From the NCBI GenBank assembly GCA_020809705.1, contig CP085836.1, positions 62,001 to 126,000 on the forward strand: a stretch of DNA of 64,000 bases, read 5' to 3'. The notes beneath the pieces are model-generated. The model saw only the letters and a list, made by a program, of their open reading frames with translations, was not told the DNA's origin and ran no database searches. This DNA is from Calonectria ilicicola (taxonomy: Eukaryota > Ascomycota > Sordariomycetes > Hypocreales > Nectriaceae). Position 1 is the stretch's first letter; each line of letters starts with the position of its first letter. A program made the translations under genes and the position numbers. Shown one piece after another: positions 30,590 through 42,849 of the stretch.

Positions 30590-32519
30590 ATGGCGCCTCG
30601 CTGGGTTGGAGGAGCCAGAGCCAAATTTAAAAGGCAATTAGGAGCCGCTTTTCAAGAGCCTGGCGCTGTTCCTTCGCCGCCAACACCATCACAGCCAGTA
30701 TTTGAGCCAGCAACTCTACTGATATCTCAGTCAACAACGTCGTCTCCTCCCGCATTGACGGATCCTGAATCCTCGCCGCTCCTGAATCTACAAGAACGAA
30801 TTTGGAACCAGGCCTACGATGAGCTGAAAGTCAACGAGCTAAAAGTGGTTGAAGCGTTCGAGAAGATCATCTCAGCTGAACTTAACCGTAATCAAACAAG
30901 CTCTCGGGCCACCGAACCAACAGAAAATGACATAGGAAGGACTCGGGAAGCAAGGTGGCGTCAAATGCAGCAGTTGGTTCGAGACGGACTGGACCGCACG
31001 AAAAAAGAAGCTGCCGTTAAAGGACGAATCGACGATAGCTTGCAGGCAGTCCAGGCCGTGAGGAGCATCATGGAAAAGGCAGTACATGCCGCTCCAGAAG
31101 CCGCTGTGGCTTGGGCTGGGGTCTGTCTCGGATTAGAGGTACGCATGATCGAGTTTCATAATAAAGCGGGGGATACATGGTCTATGGCTAACGGCTGATA
31201 TTCTTTCAAACCCTGTCACCGAGGCGCGCGACAATCGCAAAGGCATTCAATATGTCCCGTCGAGAATGGAGTGGTACTGGAACTTAGTATGCCTGTTCCT
31301 TGACGAGAACAAGGCCGAGACATCCTCTGCAGGATTGCGAGATCAACTGGAGAAGCACATCGTGCAGCTCTATGAGAAACTCCTCTTGTATCAGATGAGG
31401 AGCATTTGCCTTTACCACCGGAACTGGGCTGTCGTCATCGGGAGGGATTTGTTTAAAATCGATGGCTGGGTGAGCTAGGTCAGCGATATCAAGGAAACTG
31501 AAACTGCCGTGCATAAGGACATGGAATCATACAATACTGAAGAGAGCAAGATGTAACTTCGAAAACTCAACGATGCTGCAGGCACTTTGGAGATGGATCT
31601 TCAAAATATTCATGCAGCTATCCAGGGCCAAATACGACAACAAGAGATGAGGCATCAAAGAAAAAAAGATGAGCAATGCCTGAGAGACCTCTACGTGACT
31701 GATCCCCGCATTGACAAGAAGCGCATCGAAGACACCAAAGGCGGCTTGCTTAGGGACTCCTATCAATGGATCCTTGACAATGATGAATTCCGCCGATTCC
31801 GTAGCGACCCGCAAAGTCGGCTGCTCTGGATTAAGGAGGATCCGGGGAAGGGCAAGACAATGCTCATGTGTGGCATTATCACTGAGCTAGAAAAAGAGTC
31901 ATCGATTTCAGTGTTCTGTTTTTTCTGCCAGGCCACCATCGATCGATTAAACAATGCGACATCCGTGCTGCGAGGCTTAATTTTTGATCTTGTCAATCAA
32001 AACCCGCACCTTATCACGTACCTACGAGGGAGGTATGATCACGCTGGCAGAGAAGTTTTCAGCAATCAAAATTCTTGGTATACTCTATCTGAGATTGCGA
32101 CGGCTATGCTAAACGACCAGAGCCTAGAAGATGCCTATGTGATTATTGATGCTCTAGATGAGTGCAACACCGATCGAGGGCGGCTTCTTGACTTTATCTC
32201 TAAGCCGTCTACTGTGAAATGGACTGTATCAAGTCGCAACTGGTTAGACATCGAGGAAAAACTAGACGATGCGGAGCAAAACGTCAAGCTGCACCTTACT
32301 GTACAAAGGACCTGTCGTTTTCGATCCCAATTCCTGCTTTTCTCCCAGGAAACATTTTCGTCCGTGCGCTACCCATTTTACAGACCAAAAACAACATTTC
32401 GGTCTGTGCACTCTTATAAAAAGCAAGTTCACCTTACCCTTCTATTATCAGTTGTCGGCAGCCCCCTGTTCTTGTTCGGACTAAGCCAGTCCCGTACTTA
32501 TGCTTGTTTTATTTTCTAG
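30590..32519 (+). pseudogene. NACHT-NTPase (NLR-like) with NWD N-terminal domain, broken
   Basis: The N-terminal part from MAPRWVGGARAKFKRQ contains IWNQAYDELKVNELKVVEAFEKI and MQQLVRDGLDRTKKEA, the NWD NACHT-NTPase N-terminal domain. The domain resumes at about 31200 (NPVTEARDNRKGIQYV, MEWYWNLVCLFLDEN). The NACHT NTPase follows: LLWIKEDPGKGKTML (Walker A, with Glu where Gly is usual) and AYVIIDALDEC (Walker B). Lesions: the intron after GVCLGLE has a good donor (31138 region) but no AG acceptor before ILSNPV; TAG at 31476-31478; TAA at 31554-31556. The homology stops after KLHL (about 32290), so the repeat sensor domain is missing. Intact relatives act in fungal non-self recognition and cell death. 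Confidence 0.75.
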
Positions 32520-32979
32520 TACAACTTTTAAAAATGATACCGGTTTCGTAGGAGAACACGATAATTGCTTTTGCTTGCTCACTTATTATAATCGCTAAAC
32601 GCGTTAATAATAACAACGCGTGTGAACAACATATCATCGATTTCACTGGCTTGGAGATTCCTATCATGTTCGCCTGTCTGGTGCCCATATTAGAAGTCGC
32701 GTATTTAGCACAATGGCCACACCATCCGCAATCCTTATCACATAAAGAGTGATCATCTCCAACTTCAGGATATCATTGCCCTGAAGACGAATATACCCCA
32801 CGGCCCCAGCTAGCCGTTGTACGGTACGCCCGTGGTTTGCTGTTCTTGATTTTCCTTTCTTGTTGGGGGGATTCACCCTCTCTAACGAAACGAACTCCTC
32901 CCAGCCGGGAACTGCCCAACAGATGGTAGCTACTCTAAGCTCCCTTCTGGATCACCACACTGATACCCTGTATTATTTT
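32520..32979. other. No gene recognised
   Basis: Between two converging broken genes. Short frames only. Confidence 0.4.
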
Positions 32980-33800
32980 TCATGGTTGAGGCGCAAAACT
33001 CTTCCATCTGACGGTGCTTAGGAGAGGTGCGCTGTAAGATTGCGCCCCAATCGACCCCCCGGATATTGACATGGCTTGAACCGATTCGGATAATTGGGAG
33101 ACACCCGACGCAACGCGTTTATGCGTCTGGGTTACGTGGGCCGTACGGACACCTCGAGTTGTGGCTATCCCGGGGCCTACGGATTCCCTGACAAACTGAA
33201 AAACAACAAGCTCATTGGCAGTAATGATAAATCCATACCGGCACTGTATTTGGTTTGAGTACATGAGAACCTGACTTATAGGCCGTCGCCACTGGTCGTC
33301 ATCGGTCAGATAGAGATCCGGTTGCCATTGGGCGGAGAGCTTGCTGTCGCCAGTCATAATGCTCTGAAATTTGCCGTCTGGTGTGAAGTCAACATTGTTG
33401 ACGAGTGTCCAGTCAGGGTTGATCCGAGTGTCCTCTCCATATTGACACCGACCCTTTCGGCCGAGATGAAGCAAAGTCTGATGGTTGCAAAGCTTCATGG
33501 CGTGGCCTAAGGCGGCATTCACCATCGGTACCGTAGTTCGACTAAGCACCTGTTGCTCAAACCCATCCTCATCTCCATAGGTAGCATCAAATTCTGAAAC
33601 CTTAACCTCAGTTGGCGCGTCCCGCCAAGGAGCTTGGACGATGCCCTTGTAGATGGCTCGCAGGTTCTTGGCGTTGAATTCATGCCAAGGTCAAATTCCG
33701 GCGTCTGCACGATTACTGTATTAGGCCCTGGCCCGATGCACCACGGCTTAAGGGTAGGGTTTCGTTTAGAGAGGGCAGACAGAATTGTTTCCGGGGCCAT
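32980..33800 (-). pseudogene. PD-(D/E)XK-like fungal protein, frameshifted
   Basis: It starts MAPETILSALSKRNPTL (ATG 33798-33800) and after residue 40 leaves the original frame around 33678-33690 (FDLGM), which in another frame continues FNAKNLRAIYKGIVQAPW and later GDEDGFEQQVLSRTT. The second half has NPDWTLV, TGDSKLSAQWQPD and ISQVLMYSNQIQCRYGFIIT. A D...(G)DxK core followed by a QxxxY-like helix matches the restriction-endonuclease-like fold seen in a group of uncharacterised fungal proteins. I do not know a substrate. One frameshift separates it from an intact gene. Confidence 0.55.
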
Positions 33801-34927
33801 TGTGAATAAATTTATCGGAAAATTGGGTTGAGACTGAGGGTAAAAGTTCAAGGGGTTTGTGGATACAGGTAAGTCTGACGAACTGCGTCGTTTTGAACGA
33901 GTGCGAAATTTATATACCCCAAATCTGCTTGCAGGACGGTTGAGCCTCTTGGCAAGGGAAAAGAGAAGTCTTTCGCATTTGCGGCATGTGCGGAGCTGTG
34001 CAAGTGCAAAACAGCGGCTCGCTAGACATAATTCACGGAAACTTCACGGGAAACCTCACGCAATGCATATACTTTACGAGCCGCAAATATCCGGCATCGT
34101 GCAAACGGGTGCGTATCCACCATACGCCTGCTGGCGTCTACAATCATGTGTGAGCGTGTAAATAACGCATAAGTCTGCCCAATCACAGCCTATGCTGAGA
34201 CCAGCGGCCCTTTATCACTATCATCAGCGCTACAGTCGGACTAATTAATCTGTCGTTTGACTAAATTTCGAAAGGATAGCGCAGGCTGATATGGTTCCAC
34301 CACCAACTCCAAAAGCCATCGTAAAAGTCATCCAAGTCAAGATGTCCAAGCCAGGTGGGTGCGATAGCTAGCATAACCAGCATACATAGCACCGGATGAA
34401 TACAGCGCGCATCGGTAATATGGTGCCTAGCTTTCTTCCTTAAGTGGTATGTTTTCTTTCCCTCCAGCTATCGCACCCAGTCATCTATCGCTACCCTCTC
34501 CTTGCTTGAAAGTACAAGGCGGCTTTGCGTAAAGGTTTCCAGTTTCAAGTGAATGTCATTACGTAGCGTATTAGGTGGGAAGCGGAGAGATACCATGGTC
34601 GGAAAGCCTGGAAAAATGGCTACTGAAGGTACCCACCGAAAGCAAAGTCAAGGGGAAGATATTCGGAACTAAGAATAATACAGGGTGAAGCCCACCAGCT
34701 AGAATTCTTCGGTTATCTCCTCTTTTTGACCCCCCAGTGAAATGTTGTACAAACTGGAACATGCATGGCGGAAAATTAAATTCAACTGATGTAAATTTCT
34801 GGTAACACGGTTGGGTTTAAGCGAGTGTAGGTCACACAGCGTCGCACGAAAACCATTGAAACCTACCGGCATTCAGTCACATAGAGCGGGTCTTATCGAA
34901 GATGCATTAGCTCCTTCCTGAGCGACC
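33801..34927. other. No gene; partial tRNA-like repeat
   Basis: At about 34190-34265 the sequence tgctgagaccagcggccctttatcacta...cagtcggactaattaatctg resembles the middle block of the tRNA-like repeat (copy E, diverged). Nothing else recognised. Confidence 0.45.
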
Positions 34928-35947
34928 CTAGGTTATGAAGTGATGAAAGCCTGATCTCGGTATTCCGTGTGGACTGTCTCGGTTATTCTTAAATAACCCA
35001 AAGCATGCAACATCAAGAGGCTGAAGTAGATGAGATGAATTAGAAGGCATACAAAGCGCAATGATGTTGCTGTCCTTGCAATATTGCTCAAATTGAATTG
35101 TGTGGTGACTTTCGTGCTCATCAAATATCAAAAGGCGATAGTGACCAATTGATTGGGTCTTTGTATGTTGATCGAAATGCTTAAGCCACTTAAGACTCGT
35201 ATCATTATCAGTTTAGCTATTATGGGTAGTAGCAATAGCTTAATTACCTAGAAGGTTGCTATCTTGATACCAATTGGCAAGATGATATTGGCCTGCAGCA
35301 ATGAAAAATGGCAGGATCGCCCACCCTCTCGTATTAATCGCCTGAATAGCTGTTATCCATTCCCGGTTTCCAGGTTGTATTAATTTCGGGTTTGCATGTT
35401 TTTCTGTACCTGTAACGACCATACCGCTTGCAATAAGGCCCATCATAAAGCCAGTCTCATCAAAGTTGTACATATCATCTGATCGAATGCCATACTTTGC
35501 GATTATGTTCGCCACAAGCACAAACCAATCGCCAATAATGTTTTGATCTTCGCATTTAGCCCTTTTATAGTCATATTAACGAAAGAAACGTATCTTAAGC
35601 TCTGGGTGTCGCTTGTCGAAGTTTGAAGCCCAGCGCTTGCCAACGGGCGATGCATCGCGGTTGGCAAGTAATTGATTAGCCATTTCTTCAACACCACGCA
35701 GTCGCGGAGGAAATCCTCGCGAATACAGGTCGAGAATATAATTAATAATAATCTATTCCTCTAGATCAGATAGTTTGCGTGATGGAGGGATCCAATCACT
35801 TCGAGATTGAATGCCATTTTGCCGCCGACGTAGCCTATGCTCATTGACTCCATAGATCTTTGCAGCCTTTCGGGTACTTAGTTTTTGGTCATTTTGAAGG
35901 GCCTGAAGAGCAAGAAGGGTTTTTGACTCAGTATTTGGTTGTGACAT
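34928..35947 (-). pseudogene. Second pogo-type (Fot1-like) transposase, decayed
   Basis: Separate frames in order on the minus strand: SKTLLALQALQNDQKLSTRKAA with a psq-type helix-turn-helix (35947-35753), a CENP-B-like middle part (35697-35503), YNFDETGFMMGLIASGMVV with the first catalytic Asp (35521-35240), and LLIFDEHESHHTIQFEQY with SSHLLQPLDVACFGLFK (35131-34928). Several frameshifts separate them, and the C-terminal part after CFG is lost. Inverted repeats were not found. Confidence 0.75.
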
Positions 35948-36104
35948 ATTTGATGGTTGAGAATCAATTGATTAGATGGAAAGTAATGTGTATGAGGGAT
36001 TTTTGCGACGCATGTTTGTTTGCGACGCATGCTTATCATGTACGTTAATTAAGTACCTTAATATCGCTATACTTCTCTAAAAGTCTCCTATCAAATAATT
36101 AAGG

Positions 36105-37043
36105 TCATGGCCCTGTAATAGCTAATCCCCCTAGGCAGTTAGACCAATAGATTGGTGGAGGATTTGTCTTTGGTTGATATAATGCTGAAATTGGATCCCG
36201 TATAACCTGTTCTGATTCCATATTAAATATATTCTCCCCAACTTCCGACGAGCTTGAGCCCAGCGGAAATAAATCGTCCCATGTAGGAAGCATACTCTCC
36301 ATATTATAGGTTTGAGTATCAGAGGAGTCGATCCTGCTAGGTCCGGTTATAGTTAATGCTTGATGATACCCAATCAATGGCACTGTATTGGGTTCAGGAG
36401 GCGAAGAAAAAGTGTTAAGCCTATCAACAGACTTTATAGCCTCCTGAGCAATGTATTTCTGGATGAGAATGCAGTTGCAATCAGTGTGTTGCAGTAGCTG
36501 GGTCTTCAAGTGATATATCTCCGCTGTAAGCTCCTCGAAGTCTCTTTTCAATTGCCGGTTGAGTTTTTCCATGGCCTGCTCACTTTTGGCAAGTGCTGCT
36601 TCTTCATCTGATTTCTTTATGCGACTCTTCACGGCGGCAATTCTATTGCGATCACGAATATGCTGTCGGCGAGTGTTCTTGCGATAGGATTCTCCTTCAG
36701 GGCCGCCTATGTTAGGCGCTTTTGAGTATGCTTTGTACCTGCCTCTGATCTTGCTCCCACGCCATTTCCTTCTCGGCTCGTCCGCGATCGGTTCACGGAC
36801 ATCATCCCCCAGTTCACTTGACATCTCTTGGTGTTGTATTCGCTCTTGGGATCGGCTAGGTGGTTTCTGCTCACTGTCTAGGGTCTGCGGGAGCACGGCT
36901 TGCTGACGCTGGGGACCCTCAAGGAATAACTTTGCCGAGACATATTGTGGGGGCGATAGAAGGAGATTTTCTTGTGAGGTACTAGTTCCATCGTCGAAGA
37001 AAAATTCATCGGTGATTGGGTTGATTGCTGGTTGAAAGTTCAT
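36105..37043 (-). CDS. ATF/CREB-type bZIP transcription factor
   Basis: An intact 312-residue frame. The basic region NRIAAVKSR at about residues 135-143 has the N-x7-R of bZIP proteins. It is followed by a leucine-zipper-like helix (KLNRQLKRDFEELTAEIYHLKTQ) and HTDCNCILIQKYI, a His/Cys-containing end also seen after the zipper of fungal Atf1-like factors. The flanks are low-complexity and acidic or Gln-rich. It should bind CRE-like sites as a dimer in the nucleus and respond to stress, but targets are unknown. The start at 37043 is the first ATG. It stands alone among transposon remains and its gene order gives no hint of a target pathway. Confidence 0.8.
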   Translation of the reverse strand: MNFQPAINPITDEFFFDDGTSTSQENLLLSPPQYVSAKLFLEGPQRQQAVLPQTLDSEQKPPSRSQERIQHQEMSSELGDDVREPIADEPRRKWRGSKIRGRYKAYSKAPNIGGPEGESYRKNTRRQHIRDRNRIAAVKSRIKKSDEEAALAKSEQAMEKLNRQLKRDFEELTAEIYHLKTQLLQHTDCNCILIQKYIAQEAIKSVDRLNTFSSPPEPNTVPLIGYHQALTITGPSRIDSSDTQTYNMESMLPTWDDLFPLGSSSSEVGENIFNMESEQVIRDPISALYQPKTNPPPIYWSNCLGGLAITGP

Positions 37044-40000
37044 GTTGCTGAGAGAGGGGCGAGAGTCTGTTTATGCCCCTGGCGCTGGAGTATCTCGACA
37101 GCGATGTCGGTGTTACCACACCAAGGTACGTTCCAAATGGGTGCTCCCAAGTGGGCAGAGAAGAGGCTTGGGTGAAGGTAGTTATACTTCAAGATAAGTG
37201 CTTTCTTGAGATCAGATTAATCGTATCCACAATAACGCAGATAGGCAGAGAAGAAAGGAGTCCGTCTGGCAATCAACAGACTGGAGTGTGGGGCTTCCCG
37301 ATGGCTTCTTTGCTGGTTTATCACAGCAGACTCTATGGAGTGAAAGGTTGGGTCAGACTGAGCTTCTGAAAGGTTGGGAGCGCTGAATAATAAATATTGA
37401 AGACCAAGGCAACTAGCGGGTCACAGACAGAACAACAAGTTACAAAGGAGTGAAGTATGAAAATACAAGAGGAGGAACCAAGGTTGACAGACAACATAAC
37501 ATGGAGTGATGATTAGACATCATCAAAAAAATAGCGTCCAGGAGCGGTATAGATGTTTCCTCGAGGAAACAGTGCTTGCCAGCTTCAGGTTACTCCGGAT
37601 TAGGGTGGCTGTCCGTGCGGTATTCTTGTGGCGCAATGCAGATGTGAGAGCAATGATAGAACAGGGGAAGAACAAGGTATCGGGAAGAGGGTTGTAACCT
37701 GAGTGTCCTGCTGTTGTGTGGCGTTCGAATTACCCCTCCTCTTTGGAACCAAACCGCCCAGACTCCCAACACTCCATGGAGGTGATTGCCTTCGCGGACC
37801 ACATCCCACATGTCAACATCGAAAGCTCACGGTCCATGATAGTCTAAGAGTCTAAACAGACTTTTTGTTGCATGTTCAATTGTCCCCTTGGGGATGCCGG
37901 GTCCCAATTGTGGAAATCCTGAATGCGGCCAAAAGAGCCAAGTGTACCTTGCAACCGACGCCCTAGACGATTTGACGAATGCTGGGTTAACATATTGGAA
38001 AAGTATGGAAATTGGAGGGTAGCAGAAAGGCCCGCCGTTATTATCTCCCAGAAGAGCGGCTTGCATTATCAGAAAAATGTCGTCGAGCTAGCCCCCCAGC
38101 CCCTCCAGGCTCTGGACATTGGCACCATTCGGCCGAAGCTTCACCAGCTGGATTGGATCCTACGGAGAGGGTTCATTTATTATGCGTCTTATAGGTGGCT
38201 AGTTGTTTCCTTCATTTCCGGATCGCATTTATTGAGCTGTAAGGCTGCATCAACCGCTCTAGGTCATAAATCTGTCTCATGTTGCCTAATAATGACCCAA
38301 TTTCAATTAATGCTTACGCCTCCACATATCAAACAAGAGGTAGAACTCCGCCAATGCTTGGGTGGTACCAATCATGCGTATCTCGAGACCACACGCACGT
38401 CGCCGGGGTTCACGCAGCATTGGGAGGGCCGAAGTAGTTGATTATGGGTCCAATTTGATGTTCTGAGACAGTGAGGCGCGAAAAAGCCTCGTGTCAAAAC
38501 CAGTGAACATGGTGCGCGCGATGGTCAAAGCTCAGCCCAGTGTAACACATCGATGGTTCGTCTCCACGCTAGTTCTACAGAGAGTAGCACTACTAACGAC
38601 TGTGCTTCTTGACGACCACGCCACCCCCACTTGCGGTTGAACGTAACCAGCCACGACGAGAATAGTTCCTTCTTTCACACGACGCATGGTATTGCAGGAC
38701 CCTCAGAATTACGAGTGCGGGCAATGCGGCAAGCTTCAGCGACCAATGATCGACGGCATGTGTTTCAGAATACCAAGCCACACCGTAAACTAGGAATTGG
38801 CATGTGTCGCACTATTCCCCTTTGTTTATCAACAGAGGATTGGTACTCCTGAGGTTACTCGACCCTTCCCGTATCAAGATCAATATGCATTAGTGACAAA
38901 TTCTAGTGGGGGCCTGGTGACAAATTCTTTATACCTGCCCTCTAATTCGTGGCACTACCTTTCAAATCGACTCTGTTGGGGGTACCAATGAGGCCCCCCC
39001 GCTCCGAGGTCCGGTCATAGGGTTTAGTTTGTTAAAGAGAACTCCAGGGGCATCCTTCTTTACATTTTAGAGTTGAGAGCAGACGAAGACGAGTTGAACG
39101 GACGGGATCTAAACACAGGGGGCTTCGCCCAGTAGTGCGCCATGAAGCCCCGTGTACAAGTCACTCCGCGAAGGTCAGGAGCCTGGTTAGTGGGCGATCT
39201 GGGTATGCGTTGGTGATCCATTGAGACGTTCCCTTCGGTTTTCTGATGTACCACAATTCCTCCAATTCCGTGTGTCGCTAATGAACTCGGACCAAGATTA
39301 ATTATTTGTTGGAGGTTGGGCATAGCGTTGCACCATTGCCCGATGTACGTGGATAGATTCCGACAGTATGGTAAAAGTCGTTTCCATGTAAAATCAGCAG
39401 TTTCTTAGCAGAGGCGTCAATAGCGAGCCGCGAATCACAAGGTAGGTCGTTTTCATCCTGCATGTGAGGCATTTTCTAGTCTCCTCTAGTCTCAACTTAG
39501 CCCTGCATTGAGGCGTAAGGTACCCATCGGCAGGAACAGGTACGTTACTACCATTAATTCGCAATTATTTCTACCGTCAGCCATGGGGGAGGGCGGGTCT
39601 AGGCGCACAGACAGTCTGATCACTTAGACACGTGCGGCCTTACCGACTGTGGGGTATGCTAACCTACAAAGAGTAACGACCTTGCCCAGTGGCGGCAGCA
39701 CAATCCCTGATGTCCTAATTCGGTTTCCTACATATCCGGTGTCATCCGGAGTTAGGTAAGTCCACAAAGATTGCCAAGCGCCTAGTAGTGTGTGAGCCCC
39801 ACACTGGGTAGTAGGGGTGTGTTATGTGAGGTCCTTGTATGCCGTTCAACCTATACGGAAGTCATGTTGCTCGGGACTGTCACACGGCAACGCGGACTCG
39901 TTAGTGCTAATACATGACTCCGGAAAGAAGGTGGATGTTGCTCCCTGCGATGTGTGACTGGTGGCCCAGGGACGTCAGGCGGTGTAATAGCCCACACAAC

Positions 40001-40940
40001 ATTTGCAGGACGGCGTGGAAGGCTGAGGACGAGTGGACAGAATGAATGGCGTGGACCAACCAACTAAGCAAATTACAAACGGCCTGGTGGGAGATATTGC
40101 CATGGAAGTGCGAAGGCAGTCTGGAATACGAGGAGATGCTCCAGAAAAGAAGCCAAGACCACCCCACCATCTTCTTGACATCCTCATACCCTGATTTCCA
40201 TCCCTGCCCCACGTTCGCTTCCCGGGTCCGCGGATAGGGCTAGCGTAGTTCCCTCAAGCTGCCAACTTGGCGGGCCGCGCATTTGATGGCGCATAACTCA
40301 GACTCCACTCAGATAGAGGGGTGAGTACATTCCGTTGATGGCGAGACTGGCTAGTTCGATACAAACTGTAGCCCCCGCCCTGAAGTCTAAACATGTTTAC
40401 ATTGCTGGGAGTAGTCGATGTTATTCCCCCACGCAACATTTCCTGCTAATCGAGCTTAGAATGTGCATCTAACTCCGGCTTTTGAAACCGTCAACGCTAT
40501 GTACGCTACAATAGCCTAGCTACCTTAATATTTTCCGAGTCCACATGGAAGCCTTCTTGAAAGATAACCATATGGTGGACTTTTCAGTTACGTTGGCAGC
40601 TTGGTTTCTAGTAGATGTGTAAATTCTGTTAGGTGGTTGGTTTAAAGCTAGAAAAAGGGTTTTTTGCGAGGATGGCTCAACTTGTGTACCGCCGGATTTG
40701 CAGGGCTGCACTCTGTCTCCCAATCCTTTGTTATGATTGTCCACCTATTGTTGTATGTGTTCTGTAAATTGATCATTTAAGGCATCATTTTGGATCTGGC
40801 TGCTGTTCGTTACAATTATACTACTGGTTTAGTTGCTTACTCTTTCTTTAGCGAGTTTATTGAAGCTGCCTAGTTTGGTAAGTTTGATACATCCAGCACC
40901 AGCAAGAGTCTTCAGGCTCACTAATAAAGAAGACTAATGT
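37044..40940. other. Nearly 4 kb without a recognisable gene
   Basis: Many short frames on both strands, none with a motif I can name. The base composition is mixed, with GC-richer patches at 39.1-40.3 kb, and there are no clear inverted or direct repeats. Old, decayed transposon sequence is likely but not proven. Confidence 0.4.
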
Positions 40941-41201
40941 TATTGTACACAATGCATATGCATCGACAACACTGCAGTCATCACAGGTATCCTAGGAGAT
41001 GCCTCACCATGCTCACAAGAGGCATTCCTTGAATGCCAGGAAATGTTGGGCTCAGCAGCAATTAATGTCTGATGGGTTCCAGGACAACAAAAGATCTAGG
41101 GGAACGAAGAAGCAGCCCGACTCGCAAAAGAAGGAAGCCAGATACCCCAGGTAAATACAACCGCTACGTACGCGAACGTTAAAGCTGCCTTTTCTACATA
41201 G
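40941..41201 (+). pseudogene. RNase H fragment of a LINE
   Basis: The frame reads ICIDNTAVITGILGD, SQEAFLECQEM, stop, WVPGQQKI, stop, GNEEAARLAKEGS. This is the end of a fungal LINE RNase H domain (Asp of ...DNTA, WVPGH...GNE.AD.LAKEG). TGA and TAG break it. The catalytic His and the last Asp are replaced (GQQ, EAA). Confidence 0.7.
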
Positions 41202-41204
41202 GAT

Positions 41205-41430
41205 TAAGTGAATGAGAGCTGCGCCCTAAACCCAGAGGGAGAATAACTGGGACAATTTTAGTCATGCAGATGGCAAAACCACAAAATAATGTGTAGCACT
41301 AGGCTTAGCAGAGTCGAGGGGATCAGATAAAAGTCGGGACAAGGTGGCGCGAAAAGTGAGGGAAGTAGACGCTGGGACCTGTTTTGTACTGGACCTTGCA
41401 CCTTGCACCTTGCACCATCGACGCCAGTGG
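41205..41430 (-). repeat. Degraded copy of 9.4-9.6 kb
   Basis: gtgaatgagagctgcgc, gataaaagtcggga, aaggtggcgcgaaaagtgagg and gtagacgctgggacctgttttgtact match 9400-9620 in order, with indels that break the frame. Confidence 0.7.
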
Positions 41431-41526
41431 CTGATTATGGATGTTTTATCCCTTTGCCTGCCCACAGCCTACAGTTCGCGTCACCACAGGGATGTTTACC
41501 CAATCAAGGAGTAGCAAAATTATTAT

Positions 41527-41630
41527 TGTAGGAGTGGATTCGGTGTTTGACTATAGGGTTAGACTTAAATGTGATGAAGGTGTGCGATGAGTCAGCCAGC
41601 CGAACCCGGGGGTGGCCACCAGTTTGCACA
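41527..41630 (+). repeat. LTR-like dispersed repeat, copy 3
   Basis: tgtaggagtggattcggtgtttgac...agccgaacccgggggtggcc. On its right an open minus-strand frame (to 41769) is cut off by it, so it may have inserted into a coding remnant. Confidence 0.55.
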
Positions 41631-42849
41631 TGTTCTGTCCCATTTGCCTAGAATCCTTGTCGGCTACACTTTCATGTAAAACAACAATATTATCACTTGT
41701 ATCTATCGTCATGACTTGCGTCTCAAGGTGCTCACCGATTCTGCGTCGCAGATCAGCTTGAACTGGCAAATTAGCACCTGGGGGGACACTGCGCTAAACT
41801 TCGCCGGAGCATCGTACATTGCTTTGGAGTAGGTTTATGGAATTTGGAAGTAGTTAGTGCGAGATAGGTCTGTTGAACAAACCAAGTGACACAGTGCTTA
41901 TCAATATATGCACAGTATTAAGCTGCATTCTACATAGTTGGAACTTGGCAATAATTTTATATCTAAACGCAGTCACTGAACCTGGACTACCTGTATTCTC
42001 CCATGCGGTTGACTCAACATAAGAGGATGGACGGAGTTCCCTGGGGAATAATCCGCCGCCAGGGAATAACTCACCGCCCAACTCTAGATTTGAAGCAATA
42101 AGAACGAGAGATTCTGCTATGATGTTCATGAGTGGGCAAAAGAACTTGGGGTCTGGGCCACCCATGAACAACGGCCGGATGTGAAAGCCACCTGTTCGAG
42201 ATCAAGTGGAGTGATAGCACCAGACTAGAATGCGGTAGACTGTAGCGGACAAATCAGTATACGTTCCTATGATCCACTCCTTTGATAGTGGTGCGTGCAT
42301 AACACCTCCAAAAGACCACCATAGTGCTCGGCGGGTTGACTAAGTTGGCGAACGAAGCGTTGATGAAACTAGGTTTCATCGCCGGGGTCATTGTTCATGG
42401 AAATAGATGGCTGTTTGTCTTCTCACCCCTCGAAGATGACAAGAATTTCTTGTGGGCTGGGTGGGAAGACAGATCGGGACCACCCAGGGTCTTTCGTTGC
42501 CTCCTGCGTCCGATAGCGAATCCTCGCCCTCAAAAGGATCACGTATCAAGATTGACCTGCCTGTTAATAGGCCCCGGCCGAATGACAGTGTCATCGAGCC
42601 ATCCGATATCGTTCGTTGGCATTATGAGCAACCCGTAACAGCGATACGGCTAATTTCGGATGAACCTTAACCTTTCCTGATTCTACGTAGGAGAAGTTTA
42701 CGACAAGCTGGAGCCTACTGACAGCAGCTCATAATAACGGTGTCCAGCCGAGAATAGTTCTCGACTGCTCGCCGTATGTTGTTGATGCACAACAAAAATT
42801 TTTATTACACGCGCGTACCCTTCCTTTGCTGATAGACCTCACACCTCGT
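41631..42849. other. No certain gene
   Basis: A plus-strand frame 42452-42670 ends SDIVRWHYEQPV...DEP, loosely like the end of fungal HNH-nuclease-domain proteins (ILxWHxxQxVLxN...GEP). The match is too short to rely on. Confidence 0.25.

Noticed and set aside
39828..40440. Solo LTR starting tgttatgtg and ending gcaaca
   Set aside because: No second copy, no target duplication and no primer-binding or polypurine site could be seen.
42452..42670. HNH-nuclease-family gene end
   Set aside because: Only a short stretch (IVRWHYEQPV...DEP) resembles that family; there are no catalytic residues or upstream exons.
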